From positions 1,331,249 through 1,395,248 of the forward strand of contig NW_006767435.1 in assembly GCF_000264995.1 (NCBI RefSeq): DNA of 64,000 bases, written 5' to 3'. Numbering within the stretch: the first letter of the stretch is position 1; every line of letters begins with the position of its first letter. The position numbers were made by a program, and so were the translations under genes. The DNA is from Punctularia strigosozonata HHB-11173 SS5. Its lineage: Eukaryota; Basidiomycota; Agaricomycetes; Corticiales; Punctulariaceae. The notes below the pieces were generated by a model. The model ran no database searches. It saw only the letters and a list, made by a program, of their open reading frames with translations, and was not told the origin of the DNA. This document shows, piece after piece, positions 37,969 through 49,514 of this stretch.

Positions 37969-38276
37969 ACCTTCCGTTGATCCTCCTCCCATCTTGCCAT
38001 TCTGTTTCCCCTTTTCACTCTCGAGATAATGGCCTTATTTGATATACATATTTGTCGCGGATACTCAGGGCGACTGTTCACTGATCTTGCATCCTTCATC
38101 CGCTGGCTATCGCATCCCTTTTGACGTATCGTATCGCAATGCTTTCATCCTACATCATGGCAGTACCTGTGTACAAACAGCGGGTGGAGTTGTATTGTAT
38201 ATATTGGAAGCTTTGTTTAATTTAGGCGCCTTCTCCATCGTCGAAGCTGGCCCGTAGAAAGCGAGATGCATGGCCA
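37969..38276. other. Short intergenic region between convergent genes
   Basis: This 308-bp AT-richer strip lies between the Sec7-PH stop and the GH76 stop. It should contain both 3' UTRs. No other feature seen. Confidence 0.4.
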
Positions 38277-39798
38277 TTAGCATGGGCCGTACTGCAGGGG
38301 AACTTCATGAGGTGCATCGTGCCACCATGAACGGCGTTTGCTTACTTTGGCAGCTGCGAGTGTTCCTGCTAAGCCGCTCGCGCTAGGCTCAGGACCGAAG
38401 ATGGAACCGCCTTGGGAAGGCGCATACCTTGATCATTGTTGTCAGTGCTTGAGACGTAAACGGGGTGCAGAGGTCATACCAGACGTTGCCGACGTCGTTG
38501 TTTGCGTCCTTGCCGTAGTGGAGGATGGCAGATGCCTGCGAGCCCAAGAAAGCGCTGTATTTTGCTGTACGCGAGGCGTCGTTGGCAGCATCGAGGTAGT
38601 ACTGTACGTGCTTCGTCCAGATCCCCTTGAAGATCTGCTGATCGTGGTTGCAAGTTGAAGAAGCGGCATCGTCGCACGACTCCTTGAGAATGTCGTTGAC
38701 GGTCAACTGGGCTATCGTGGCGTCTAGGGTGATCTCGGCTTGGGAGAACAGTGTAGTGTTCCCTGTGATGGAGGCTAGTGTACCGAGGCCAGACGCGATG
38801 ACCCCCTACGTGGGCGATCAGCTCGTCATCCGTGCGAACCAACGTTGGACACTCACTTGGTTGTAGGTCCACGTAGTTTGACCGTTGTTCTGGCAAGTGT
38901 CCGAGTTTAAGCCATCATTGAACAGTCCCCCTGAGTTCCGCATCCCGGAGCCTTCCACTGCAGTGGAACTGTGAGCACCGTCGCGGGCATATGACGGAAA
39001 GATAGCACTGACACCAAGCCCATGTCTTCTGCGCGTTATCTAGCATAGTCTGGTCACCGTACCGTTTGTAGCCCTGCGCGGACGTAAGCAGGAACAGCTC
39101 GTTCGTGATGGCATTCTTGTAGGTCTTCGCGCTAGACCACCACACGCCGCCGCCGCAAGTGTCGTCCCACTGCTCGGTGATGAGGTTATAGATCGCTCGG
39201 GCGCTGTCCAGGTAGTTGGTCGCGTCTTCGCCGTGAGCGTTTTTGTAGTCAGCCACCTTCCAGTACGCCAGGATGACCCATTGAGCATCGTCGTAGCTGC
39301 CGCCGAAGAAGCTGTCCCAGTCTTGACCCGGATCTTGAGCGGCGATGCCGATCCGCGTTTGGTCCGCTAGGCTGTCGTAGGTGGTGGAACCGGCGGCCAG
39401 CATGTAGTTGTGAATATCCTCGATGGCATTCTACCGGGACAGAAACCGGTGTCAACATGACGCAACAGCAACTGAGCATCGGCTCACGGTGTCCGTCCAC
39501 AACTCTCCGCCGTTGTCTGAATCAATCTCAGACCGGGCTTGGTACAGGTCATGAATCCTGATGCTTACAGCCTGTGCCCGAGTAATAATGGGTTTGAAGG
39601 GCATCAGCGAGGGTCTAGACAATCACATGCATCGCGTTCGGATTATCATATCACGATTACTGTGAGGCGAACAGTACTCACCGCTGCAGTGCTCAGCGTC
39701 GATGCACATTGCGCCCTGCGATGCGGGAGGGCAACAGCGCCGGACGCGAGTGACAAGGCGAAAGAGAGCCACCGGGAGACGCGAAGAGACATCATCAT
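38277..39798 (-). CDS. GH76 family secreted alpha-1,6-mannanase-like glycoside hydrolase
   Basis: GH76 enzymes cut alpha-1,6-mannan backbones; fungal members (Dfg5/Dcw1 relatives) act at the cell wall. Minus-strand exon 1 from 39798 encodes a signal peptide (MMMSLRVSRWLSFALSLASG, then AVALPHRRAQ). After introns come NGGELWTDT, NAIEDIHNYMLAAGS, WDSFFGGSYDDAQWVILAYW carrying the catalytic Asp pair DD, WDDTCGGGVWWSSAKTYKNA and ITNELFLLTSAQGYKRYGD. Then follow NSGGLFNDGLNSDTCQNNGQ, TWTYNQGVIASGLG, DQQIFKGIWTKHVQYYLDAA, and a final tiny exon ending AAAKYGPC with a stop at 38277-38279. No GPI-like hydrophobic tail is visible, so it is probably secreted. The early exon joins near 39540-39640 are uncertain. 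Confidence 0.84.
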
Positions 39799-41265
39799 CG
39801 GGATGTCACCGTAAGTCACATCGAATTGTCCGCCTTATATACTTCATTTACATCCTGATAGAACGACCAGTAGAAGCTGGATGGCCGTCGGTCGGCGCGC
39901 ATAGTCCGTGTCCACGTATAGGATTGTGGTGTGTAACGTAGCCTAGCAAACCCCGTAGCATCCTCGAAAAGGCAACCATGAATATGAGATCGCGTCATCG
40001 TGCATGATTCCGGTCGTCCAAGATTGAGCAGCGTGGGTTGGTATTATTTCGGTCAGATGATCAATAGAAGGCGGAGAAGAGCTCGACATCATTCTGTCGC
40101 TCATGTACGCTCTTCAAGCAAGCCTTCCACCCTGTCAGGCGCTCCGCTGTTACCGCATGAGCAACGTCCATATGGTCGAAGTAGAAGTGATCGGCGACTT
40201 GCAGCGCGTGAATCGCTCACGTTTCTGAGGCGCATGACATCGTCGTCGAGCAACTTGCTAAGTCATTCGTCATGGGACTGGGACCGATTTGATTATTGCG
40301 CATCGATATTCGAATCATATGCGCTGTATAGTATATACGCGTCTCTGTCGTCCGCGAGCTCGGTCCCGCGGCATGGCCGTGGGGAATACAACGCTTCAAT
40401 GCGGAAAACGGACAATCATGGCATGCATGTGCGCACCTTAACGTGCAATGAACGTAGTTCGTGTGCTGAAGGACTTGGAAGGTTGGACTACCGGTACATA
40501 GTCACTGTAGCGTCATTCAGGATGACAACTATACCGTATCGAAAGCGGTAGACGCCGCTGTTGCTGCTAGGTGCGCTATGCAGGGCATTGTGCCGTAAGT
40601 AGCGTCCAACTGTATATAGCGATTCGAACACTGGCCGTGTGCGTTTTGAACGACAGAAGTCGAATGCCTGGCGTCCGGACTTCCGTCACAGGGAGAATCT
40701 GCGAAAACGTGGTCATGTCAAATCTTGTGTAAACGGGCTTATGCTGGTAAAGTAAGGTCATCTCATGGATGGGATCATCCCACCGCGAGTAGCCATTGGA
40801 TTCGAAGGATGGCTCTCATAAACATGGGGATGACTGAACACTCATGCTTTCGCCATTCGAATCAGCTGAAATTGGCTGAGCCTTCATACCAAACCTGCAT
40901 GAGTCCTCGAAACCCGCGGCCAGATTTCATCGCCTCATTCATTGGGTACGCGTGCCTTGAGGCGTAGAACAAACTTGTACTGCGGCGTGCAGCTAAAGCA
41001 GTTTCTTGTCGTGAAGGCGTGAAGTACGGTGGTAACCACCGGAAGTGAAAGCCTCGCGTCACCCCCAGCGCGTTTCGTGACGCATAACCATCAGGCTCCA
41101 GCGCCGAACACACCACCCCGATTCTCCTCTCCTCGCGCTCATTCTTCTTGCCAGCTTTCACGCTCACAGCACTGCAAGGCTTTGACAGTCCATTTCACGT
41201 TGGACTCGCATACCACCTCTCATCCGACAACACTAGAACGGCCTCAGGTTTAGGACCGCAACGTT
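39799..41265. other. 1.47-kb intergenic region between divergent GH76 and SEY1 genes
   Basis: It should hold both promoters. I see no gene; open frames here (for example 40000-40551) lack domain sequence. The SEY1-proximal 250 bp are C-rich with CACACCACC-type stretches, as in other 5' regions of this window. Confidence 0.4.
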
Positions 41266-44263
41266 ATGAACGGCCAAGCGAACGGTGACGCGACGCACAC
41301 TGTCGACCCTAGCAGGGAACGGCTACAAATCATCAACGACGAGAAGCAATTTACGTGCGTATAACCCACACACGGCCTCACGTCAGCGTGTCCTAACCTG
41401 GGGCACAGACAAGACCTCACGAAGCAGATTGAACGCTGGGGTCTACGAGATGCTGGCTTCAACTACAACATCGTTTCCGTATTCGGTTCCCAGTCTACGG
41501 GAAAAAGTACGTGATGACTTGCAGACTCTTCGAGGATATAGACCCATCCGCTATGCCCAGGTACATTACTGAATGGCCTTTTTGGTACCACTTTTGACGT
41601 CATGGACGAGACGCGGCGGCAGCAGACGACGAAAGGTCAGTATCTCTATCCCCAGGCTTGAAGTATTGGACTATGCTAATATTTCATGACTCACTAGGTG
41701 TTTGGATGTGCAAGGCCCAGGACATGAACGTCATGGTTATGGATGTCGAGGGCACGGACGGGCGTGAGCGTGGCGAAGACCAGGTTGGTGCTCGTATCCC
41801 GACACACACTCTCGCGTGTCTATGGGTGGTCTCAGAGGGTCCCTGACACTTTCTGCCCTGTAGGACTTCGAACGCAAGTCCGCCCTCTTTGCCCTCGCAT
41901 CATCCGAAGTCCTCATCATCAACCTGTGGGAGCACCAAGTCGGCCTGTACCAAGGCGCGAACATGGCATTGCTCAAGACGGTCTTCGAAGTTAACCTCGG
42001 TCTGTTTGGAAAGAAGACGGGCGGCGTCGAGCAGCGCACGCTGCTCCTCTTCGTCATTCGCGACCACATCGGCACCACCCCGCTCGCCAATCTGAGTGCA
42101 ACGCTATCGCAGGACCTACACCGTATCTGGGACGGCCTGTCCAAGCCCGAGGGGCTGAAGGATTGTCAGCTGGAAGACTTCTTCGATCTCGCCTTCACAG
42201 GGCTGCCGCACAAGATCCTCGTACCGGAGAAGTTCCAGGCAGAGGTGAACGGACTGAGGAGGCGGTTCGTGGAGAAGGAGAAAGAGGATTATCTCTTCAA
42301 GCCAGCGTACCATAAGCGCATACCGGCTGACGGTGTCGCGTTCTACATGGAAAACATATGGGTGCGCTGTCTCCTCACCGTCGTCGCGCTACTATGAGAT
42401 ACTGAAGCAAGGCTGCAGGAACAAGTGCAGAGCAACAAGGACCTTGATCTACCAACTCAACAAGAACTGCTTGCCCAGTTCCGGTGCGATGAGATTTCTG
42501 CGGGTGCGCTGGTGGAGTTCAACGAGCAGGCGAAGTCTCAGAGACGGCCCATCGAGAGCGGCAAGGTTATCGAGGGCCTCGGGAAGATGATGCGCAGCTG
42601 GAGGGCCCAAGCTCTCGGTACGCGGTACCTCTTCCTACCTGTCACTTGCATGATTATTGACCGACTGTTCGTTCAATTCAGATCGGTACGATCGCGACGC
42701 TTCGCGCTACCACCAAGGCGTATATAAGCGCAAGCGCGCCGACCTCATCTCTACCATGGACGCGACTCTGTCGCCCCTGTTCCTCGGCCAGCTGAAGAAC
42801 CTTCACAAAGCCTGCCTCTCAACCTTCAAGCGTGCTGTGCTCGACGGCCTGAAGGGCGATGACTACAGCTTTACGGACGTCGTGGGTCAAGCGCGCGCGA
42901 AGTGCGAGGGTGCGTTCGAGCAGGGCGCGAAGGAGGCGGTCGTGGAGGAAGACACAAGCGAGTGGAACTGGGAGGAGGAACTCACGCTCCTGAAGGAAGA
43001 GATCGGCAACGTGGCGGATCAATGCAGGAAGGACGAGACGAAGAAGATGGTCAACATGATCGAGGTGAGTGGCCGTAAGTGGAGCCCAGAGGAAGACCGC
43101 TGACATTTACGGGTGCGCAGCGGAACTTCAAGAAGCAGATATCGGAACCGGTTGATCTATATCTCAACCAAGCAACGCCGGACATGTGGGACAAGATCCT
43201 GCGCGCCTTCAGGGAAACACTCGACAAGGCCGAGGCCACGTACATGACCAAGGCAAAGAGTGAGGGCAATGACCCTCCGCACTTTCGGGCGCTGACAAGT
43301 CAACTATTTGACAGGCTTCAACTGCACCGACGAAGAGAACGAGGCGTTCCTTGCCGATCTGCGCAAGCGTGCATGGCTTGCCCTCCGTGCAAAAATCGAC
43401 GAGCAGACGGCTGACGCTGCCTTCCTTGGCAAGCTCCGTGCGTATTTCGAGGAGCGCTTCAGGTACGACGAACATGGCGTGCCTCGGGTCTGGCGCCCCG
43501 ATGACGATATCGAGGGTATCTTTAAGAAGGCGAAAGATCAGGTGCGTAACGCGTCGCACACGGGCATACTGCCTTATTGACAAGCCCGCCAGACTCTCGA
43601 CCTCATCCCTTTGTACTCGAAAATAGCCCCCGTCGATCCCTCGCTCGCATACACGCTGCCCTCGAGCTCTTCCGATACCCTCACCTCCTCCGACGAGTTC
43701 GACTTCCCTGCTACCTTAATCGTGTTCTCCGAGGTTAAGGCGGTCGACATCACGAACCGCTTCCGACGAGACGCAGACGCGTACTTTGTCGAGGCGAAAC
43801 GAAGCACGGTTTCCAGCGTCGCGCAGATCCCCGTGTGGATGTACGGCGTGCTTATTGTCCTCGGCTGGAACGAGGCCATGGTTGTGCTCTTCAACCCCCT
43901 CTATTTCGCCATGCTTCTGTTGCTGTTGGCGTCAGCGTGAGTACCTGCGCTCTTGCAGCCGTCGAGACCCGACTCTGATACCGAGCGTCCTTCAGATGGA
44001 CAATCCTGAAGCTGGGCTTAGTAGGACCCCTACTCCAGGTGACGCAGACTGTCGGTGGGGAGGTGCGCGGCTGAACAATGGGACTGGCGTTTCTCATTGC
44101 CTAACGTGTTTCATAGGTAAATCGGCAGGTGCAGAACCGCTTGCGGGAACACTTCTCGCAACCGGTGCTCACGGAGCCCGTACGTACGCGTCCACTGGAG
44201 GATGCCATGGAAGACGACGGCGTGGCAAAGGAAGTGAGGAGGAGGAGGGCGGAACCGTTGTAG
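41266..44263 (+). CDS. SEY1: Sey1/atlastin/RHD3 family ER membrane-fusion GTPase
   Basis: Sey1 is a dynamin-like GTPase that fuses ER tubules. The start at 41266 reads [20 protein letters not shown]. Next exons give [17 protein letters not shown] (P-loop, split by an intron inside the Ser codon), [20 protein letters not shown] and TTKG (G2). Then come [17 protein letters not shown] (G3), [20 protein letters not shown] and LLFVIRDH (G4 RD). A long helical middle follows ([38 protein letters not shown]). Two hydrophobic C-terminal segments ([34 protein letters not shown]) form the membrane hairpin. A cytosolic tail ends [11 protein letters not shown] with a stop at 44261-44263. All GTPase motifs are intact. 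Confidence 0.92.
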
Positions 44264-44963
44264 TTCTCCGGGAGATATGGTCGTAGGAAGGATGATTTGG
44301 TTAGACGACTCTCTTCATGCACATGATATCGCCGACTCACGTAATCCTCAGCTTGTACATAATTATTGGATTATTGACTGCTGTTACTTCAGGAATCCAG
44401 ATTTCCTCAAGGAGTCGTTCGGGGCAAGTGCGTATCCATCCTCGCACGCATACACTGCATTGGGACTTGCGCAAATTTATTTTGGACTGTGTTGGGTCTG
44501 CTGCATGGCCCAGGTGATTTATGGCAGATAATTCAAGGTTCGCCGATATTCCGTCTTATACCACCCGGATCAGTATCGCCGTTGGACATTAAGCGTGGAG
44601 AGTTACATCTTTACAACGTGTTCCAGTGCGACAATCGGAGACTGAAATCCGATCGTTGGCGGAGAATACAGACCGCATAACGAAACCCGCGTCCCATTTA
44701 CTACCGACCTATAGACGTTGCGACACCAAATACAGGTCCGACCCGCTTGTCACGGTGATAACCTAGTAACGCCGGATGTTATGCTCGGCCTATGGAAGCC
44801 ATGGCGTCGCATCGAAGCCAGATAGGATCGTATTCCCGGCTGAACTGTCAATCCACCTGGCGATGTCGCCGGACTTGAGGTGTTCCTAGTGTAATGAAGT
44901 ACAGGCTCATGAGAGTATAAGACACTTCACCTTAGGATCCCTTCTGACACATCTTACGCAGGT
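44264..44963. other. Intergenic region at the start of the gene-poor block
   Basis: About 700 bp after SEY1. No gene, RNA or clear repeat recognised; AT-richer than the region to the left. Confidence 0.35.
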
Positions 44964-46529
44964 ATGGGATCTCTTGCTATCGACCATGCCGAATTAGCGG
45001 GTTTCGTCGCAGAATGCGTATTGTATGGTGAGTATCACCTCTCCTTCCTTGCTTTACGAGCGTCAGTTAAGGAACCCCCACAGGAATGTCCTGTTTTCTT
45101 CTCGGTACCAGTCTGTTCTTTCTCGTACGCCGCAGGCGTCATTCAAGGAACTGCCAAGGCTCGTTATCGAGCTAACTACTGATAGGAGGGACGATCTCGC
45201 TTCTGCTCCTGACAACCGCGGTGAATACTCAGACAATGAGAGTACGACATTAAACACTCACAGTATACCAGCAGTGGAGCATTGACCTATCTCGCATCTG
45301 GAGTGGTTACGTCCTCACTCCGAGCTTCCAAGGCAAGCGTGGATCTCTCAGGTTCTTTGAGAACGCGAAGGAGCCACGGATTGTTGCGAGATCGATGGTT
45401 GCCACCCTCACAACCACCATTTTAGATGCCACCTTGGCAAGTGGGGTTTAACTCAGTATGTGTTGTTTGGAATTAACATGATCCCATCAGACTTATCGAG
45501 TATATGCAAATGCAATACCAGCTTCTTATCGGGTTCATTCCCCGCGTTGACAACCCTTGGCATGCTTAGTATGTGCTCCACAGTATCCTTGTGAACCTTC
45601 TCATTCGAGAAGTCGCAGGATGCGGCTCCTCCATCATTATCGCTCGAGATCATCCTGAAGGTGGCGCTGGGTTTCTTACGTTGGTGCAAGGGTGCTTCTT
45701 TTCGAGTCAATACAAGCGGCACGACGCTGATGTGCCCATGGCATAAACTTCTTAGGTGGACATCAGCCGGTTACATTCTAGCATTGAGGTATGTTGTGCG
45801 CAAACATCGATATTGGCTAGTGCTTACAACGAGGCTCAAATGCGTAGTACGAACATTGTGGCCATGGGTCTGTCGCATTGCCAGAGCGTGTCACAATCAT
45901 TGATTGCATTCTTTCAGCTTTAATATCCTACCGCATCATCAACAGAGATAACGCCATGAAGACTTTCACATCCTTGCGGCTCGCAGTCAGTACATATCGT
46001 CACCCCTACTAGATTGCTATGTAGATAGTGTTCACAGCCGTTGCTTTTGATCATCATCGAAAGTTCTGCCCTAACAAGGTACGAAACTGCTTTTGTGAAT
46101 ACACCTTTGCATACTAATACGGATGTCAGCATCCTGAACATAATGACTCTGGTCACTCATTGGATGAGCAACAATCTCCCATATGTTTTCACGTCTGGGG
46201 TGAGTGGCCATGAAACAATCAGTACATGCGTGTCTAAGACACGAAACAGATCCCGTTCGTGAATGTCAGTAACGATCATCATGCACGCTCCCTATAACCT
46301 GATCTGTTCGTGCCAGGACATCTCTTTTGGTCTCATCATCGTGCGTGTCGGTCTAGGTATACCTGGGATGAAATCTCCTACGTTCTTAAGATCGAATGCC
46401 CGGGAAATAGCGCGAGATGCTCTTCCGATGGAGGTGCATATCACGACAAATATTGAGCGCGCTGGAGAAGAGAGGAGGAAGGAAGGCGTATGGGACAAAG
46501 ATGTAGATGATAAAGGCGAAGATGTGTAA
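44964..46529 (+). CDS. Possible basidiomycete multi-pass membrane protein (DUF6533/6534-like), possibly decayed
   Basis: Fragments in order resemble the seven-TM hypothetical proteins abundant in Agaricomycetes. They read HAELAGFVAECVLYG, then MSCFLLGTSLFFLVRRRRHS, ISLLLLTTA, QQWSIDLSRIWSGYVLTPSF, MVATLTTTILDATL, TYRVYANAIP, FPALTTLGMLSM and LISYRIINRDNAMK. Next is PLLLIIIESSALT, and a typical C-terminus DISFGLIIVRVGLGIPG. The stop is at 46527-46529. One junction (45437-45490) needs a GC donor, GCAAGT. Two others (around 45130-45185 and 45510-45560) could not be joined in frame by me, so this is either a gene with unusual introns or a frameshifted relic. Function unknown. Confidence 0.45.
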
Positions 46530-47154
46530 TGCTTATGATGCCCCACTGATACTTCCTCCAGTGCAAAAGCAACATGGCTCGCGTTGACAGAATCGTCCTG
46601 ATGTCTATTCAATTGTCCGTCATAATCACCTTGTCTGTACACTGACGATAGCAGTTAGACGATGCCACGTTTTGCAGTTGCCATGCACTTGTGGATACAC
46701 TACGATGATTGCCGCGTTCTGTGCGCGACATCATGGTGTGTGTTAATTCGGGCATCGGACAGGATAGAATTCAAGCACCACTTGAACCAACCATGTATCA
46801 CTTGTTCATCACCCGCAGTGGAAACGACCTGTATAGCGCACACAGAAGCCGTAGCATGTTGGGAAAAGTGTTTTTTTTTTTAACCAGGCTGTACAACAAA
46901 ATGAATTGTATCCCGCGTATGCCATGCCGTTATGCTCAGCACGAAGATGCGCGGCCGTGCATGCCGTGGCCGTACTTCGGTGGGCAGGTGAGGTTCTGTG
47001 AATTGAATCCAGGGGTGCGAACTTCGGTTCTCTCGGGTTTCAACTCTTGAGTCACTAACCAAGCACTTTATTGCACTGCTGGTGACCATTGCTGTCAAAC
47101 ACACAAACTCATTTGTGGGTTTTCTCCCATACATAAGGCACTGCAACTTTCCCC
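46530..47154. other. Non-coding spacer before the satellite array
   Basis: No gene seen. It includes an A/T homopolymer run of about 12 T near 46870. It leads into degenerate copies of the satellite that starts around 47155. Confidence 0.4.
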
Positions 47155-49150
47155 GTGTCATACGCAGGCCACAGCATCGATATGGTGACCCTACGTACGA
47201 GATGAATCATACATAGTCTGGCACCTGACGTCTTCCCATCCCCGTATCCGATCATACATCTCCCCTGTCCTCCTGTACAATAATTGCCTCTGGCCAGGGC
47301 ATCATACATGTTCCGTAAACATTACACTTGTCCGCTGCCGCGTTGTTGGTAGCCCCGTCAAATATGCTCCCTTCAACATTCTTTCCTCAGGTTACCACTA
47401 TGGGCTGGTGGTTGTCATACCAGCTACCTCAACGTAGTCTCGCCGGCTTTGAGCGCCATGACTGGCCCGGTCAAATAAAACCCTCTACTATAGTTTCTAC
47501 CTGTGTACACAATGCGCTTGTCGTGTCATACGCACTTCTGCAACTTTTCCTCAATGGTCGTCGCATTATTTCTGGCCCATGAAACACGATCCCGCAAGTT
47601 TGCAACCTTGAGGGCACCCCTGGCTGTGTAATATCCCTCAACATTTGTGCGCAGGTTCCGGCTTCGTCAAATATATCGCGACAACATGATCTAGGGGGTC
47701 GTGCTGCGCCTGGGTGTGCTATACTTACTCCCGTGAAATTTCCTCCATCCGTCACCGCTCCGCTTCTAGCCCGTCAAACAAATCGCTGCAGCATTAACGT
47801 CTCTCGCCAGGGAGCTCCTGGCCGTGTCATACATGTCTCCTCAACATCGCCCTCGCCGGTCCTGCTCCTGTTCCGGCTTCATCAAATACATTGCCACAAA
47901 CACGATCCTCCAGGGGGTTGCGCCGCACATGGGTGTGTTATACCTACTCCCGCAAGATTTCCTCCATCGCTCCTGCGCCGATTCCAGCCTCGTCAAACAC
48001 ATTGCGACAACGCGATCTTCGTCAGGAGGTCGCACTACCCATGTGTGTTATACATACTTCCACAATATCCTTCCTATCCATCGCCGCTCCGCTTCTTGCC
48101 CGTCAAACAAACCCTTGCAGCACAATTTGCATCTTTCGCCAGGGCGCTCCTGGCCGTGTCATTCCTGAACATCGCCCTCGTCGATTCCTACACCAGTTCT
48201 GGCCTCATAAAATACATTGCGACGAACACGATCCCTCAGGGGGTCGTGCTGCGTGTGGGTGTGTTATACCTACTCCCGCAAGATTTCCTCCAGCGCTCCT
48301 GCGCCGATTCCGGCCTCGTCAAACACATTGCGACAACGCGATCTTCGTCAGGAGGTCGCACTATTCATGGTGTGTTATACATACTCCCACAATATCCTTC
48401 CCATCCGTCACCGCTCCGCTTCTAGCCCGTCAAACAAACCCTTGCAGCACGACTTGCGTCTCTCGCCAGGGCGCTCCTGGCCGTGTCATACATGATCCTC
48501 AACATCGCCCTCGTCGATCCTTACACCAGTTCCGGCCTCATCAAATACATCGCGACGAACACGATCCTTCAGGGGGTCGCGCTGCACGTGGGTGTGTTAT
48601 ACCTATTCCCGCAAGATTTCCTCCATCGCTCCTGCGCCGATTCCAGCCTCGTCAAACACATTGCGACAACGCAACCATCGTCAGGAGGGGGCGCTATACT
48701 TGGGTATGTCATACATACTTCCACAAAATGATCCCTAATCCGTCACCGCTCTGCTTCCAGTCCGTCAAACAAACCCCTGCAGCCAATTTGCGTCTGTCGC
48801 CAGGGCACTCCTGACCGTGTCATACATGCTTCCTCAACATTACCCCTGTCGTTTCCTGCGCCAGTTGTGGCCTCGTCAAATACAATGCGACAACATCCGA
48901 TCGTCAAGGGGTCGCAATACCGCACGGTCATATGTATTCCCGCAGATACTCACTATGTCTTCGCTCTTCTACCAGCCCGTCAGATACACTCCGGCATCAC
49001 CATTTCCATGCTCGCCGGGTTGCTCCCAACCGTGTCATAACCGTGTCATACTTCATCAACAATCCCCTTATCGCTTGTGCTGCTTCCGTCGTTGTGAAAT
49101 ACATTGCTGCTATTCACGATGCCCGTGCTCGATTTGAACTCACTCCGCGA
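47155..49150. repeat. Satellite of about 110-bp monomers with a 330-bp higher-order repeat
   Basis: A recurring block begins GTGTCATAC or GTGTTATAC and contains a CTCGTCAAA(C/T)ACATTGCGAC core. Block starts are at about 47301, 47412, 47523, 47625, 47715, 47824, 47935, 48045, 48155, 48261, 48372, 48483, 48594, 48704, 48817 and 48926, so spacing is mostly 109-111 bp. In the central part monomer types A, B and C alternate. A-type starts at 47824, 48155, 48483 and 48817 are 328-334 bp apart, and matching types are far more alike than neighbours. Edges are degenerate: near 47128-47300 the motif recurs at about 45-50 bp. The open frames through it are a by-product and not genes. Confidence 0.85.
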
Positions 49151-49514
49151 ACTTCATTTCTACACAGATCATGTTTTCATTGGTATAGAGATACTGCGTA
49201 CAATAGGAGAGGGTGCAATAACATGGGTGCAATCTTAAAGTACAAGAAGCAGCGCGCGGGGGCAAGGAAAATGTCAACGAACATAAAATACACCAGGTAC
49301 GACTTGATGAGCGAGGCATTGTTCAAGACCGAGACCAAGACTGAGAAGGAGGTATGTATGACATGGCCGCTGTTTATGTGGAACGAGATTCGCGCCTCTT
49401 CCTATGTGTGTATGTCAATATCATGTCGATGAATGTACTAACCACGTACTTTGTAGGTTTCACGTTCTCGTTATTAGTAGGGGCCGCTCGCCTATACAAG
49501 AGGACAATCAGCAT
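49151..49514. other. Spacer between satellite and the homeodomain-like gene
   Basis: About 360 bp without a recognisable gene; the next minus-strand gene ends at 49515. Confidence 0.35.

Noticed and set aside
40000-40551. 183-aa + strand ORF between GH76 and SEY1
   Set aside because: Ser/Arg-rich without domain sequence, no flanking exons, and located where two divergent promoters are expected.
47733-48814. 230- and 307-aa + strand ORFs with repeating KYIATNT/KHIATT segments
   Set aside because: They are translations of the 110/330-bp satellite. The same segments appear in several frames, which fits tandem DNA repeats and not a selected protein.
47155-49150. CRISPR-like array
   Set aside because: Monomers are about 110 bp, contiguous and imperfect, with no short identical repeats or unique spacers, in a eukaryotic genome.
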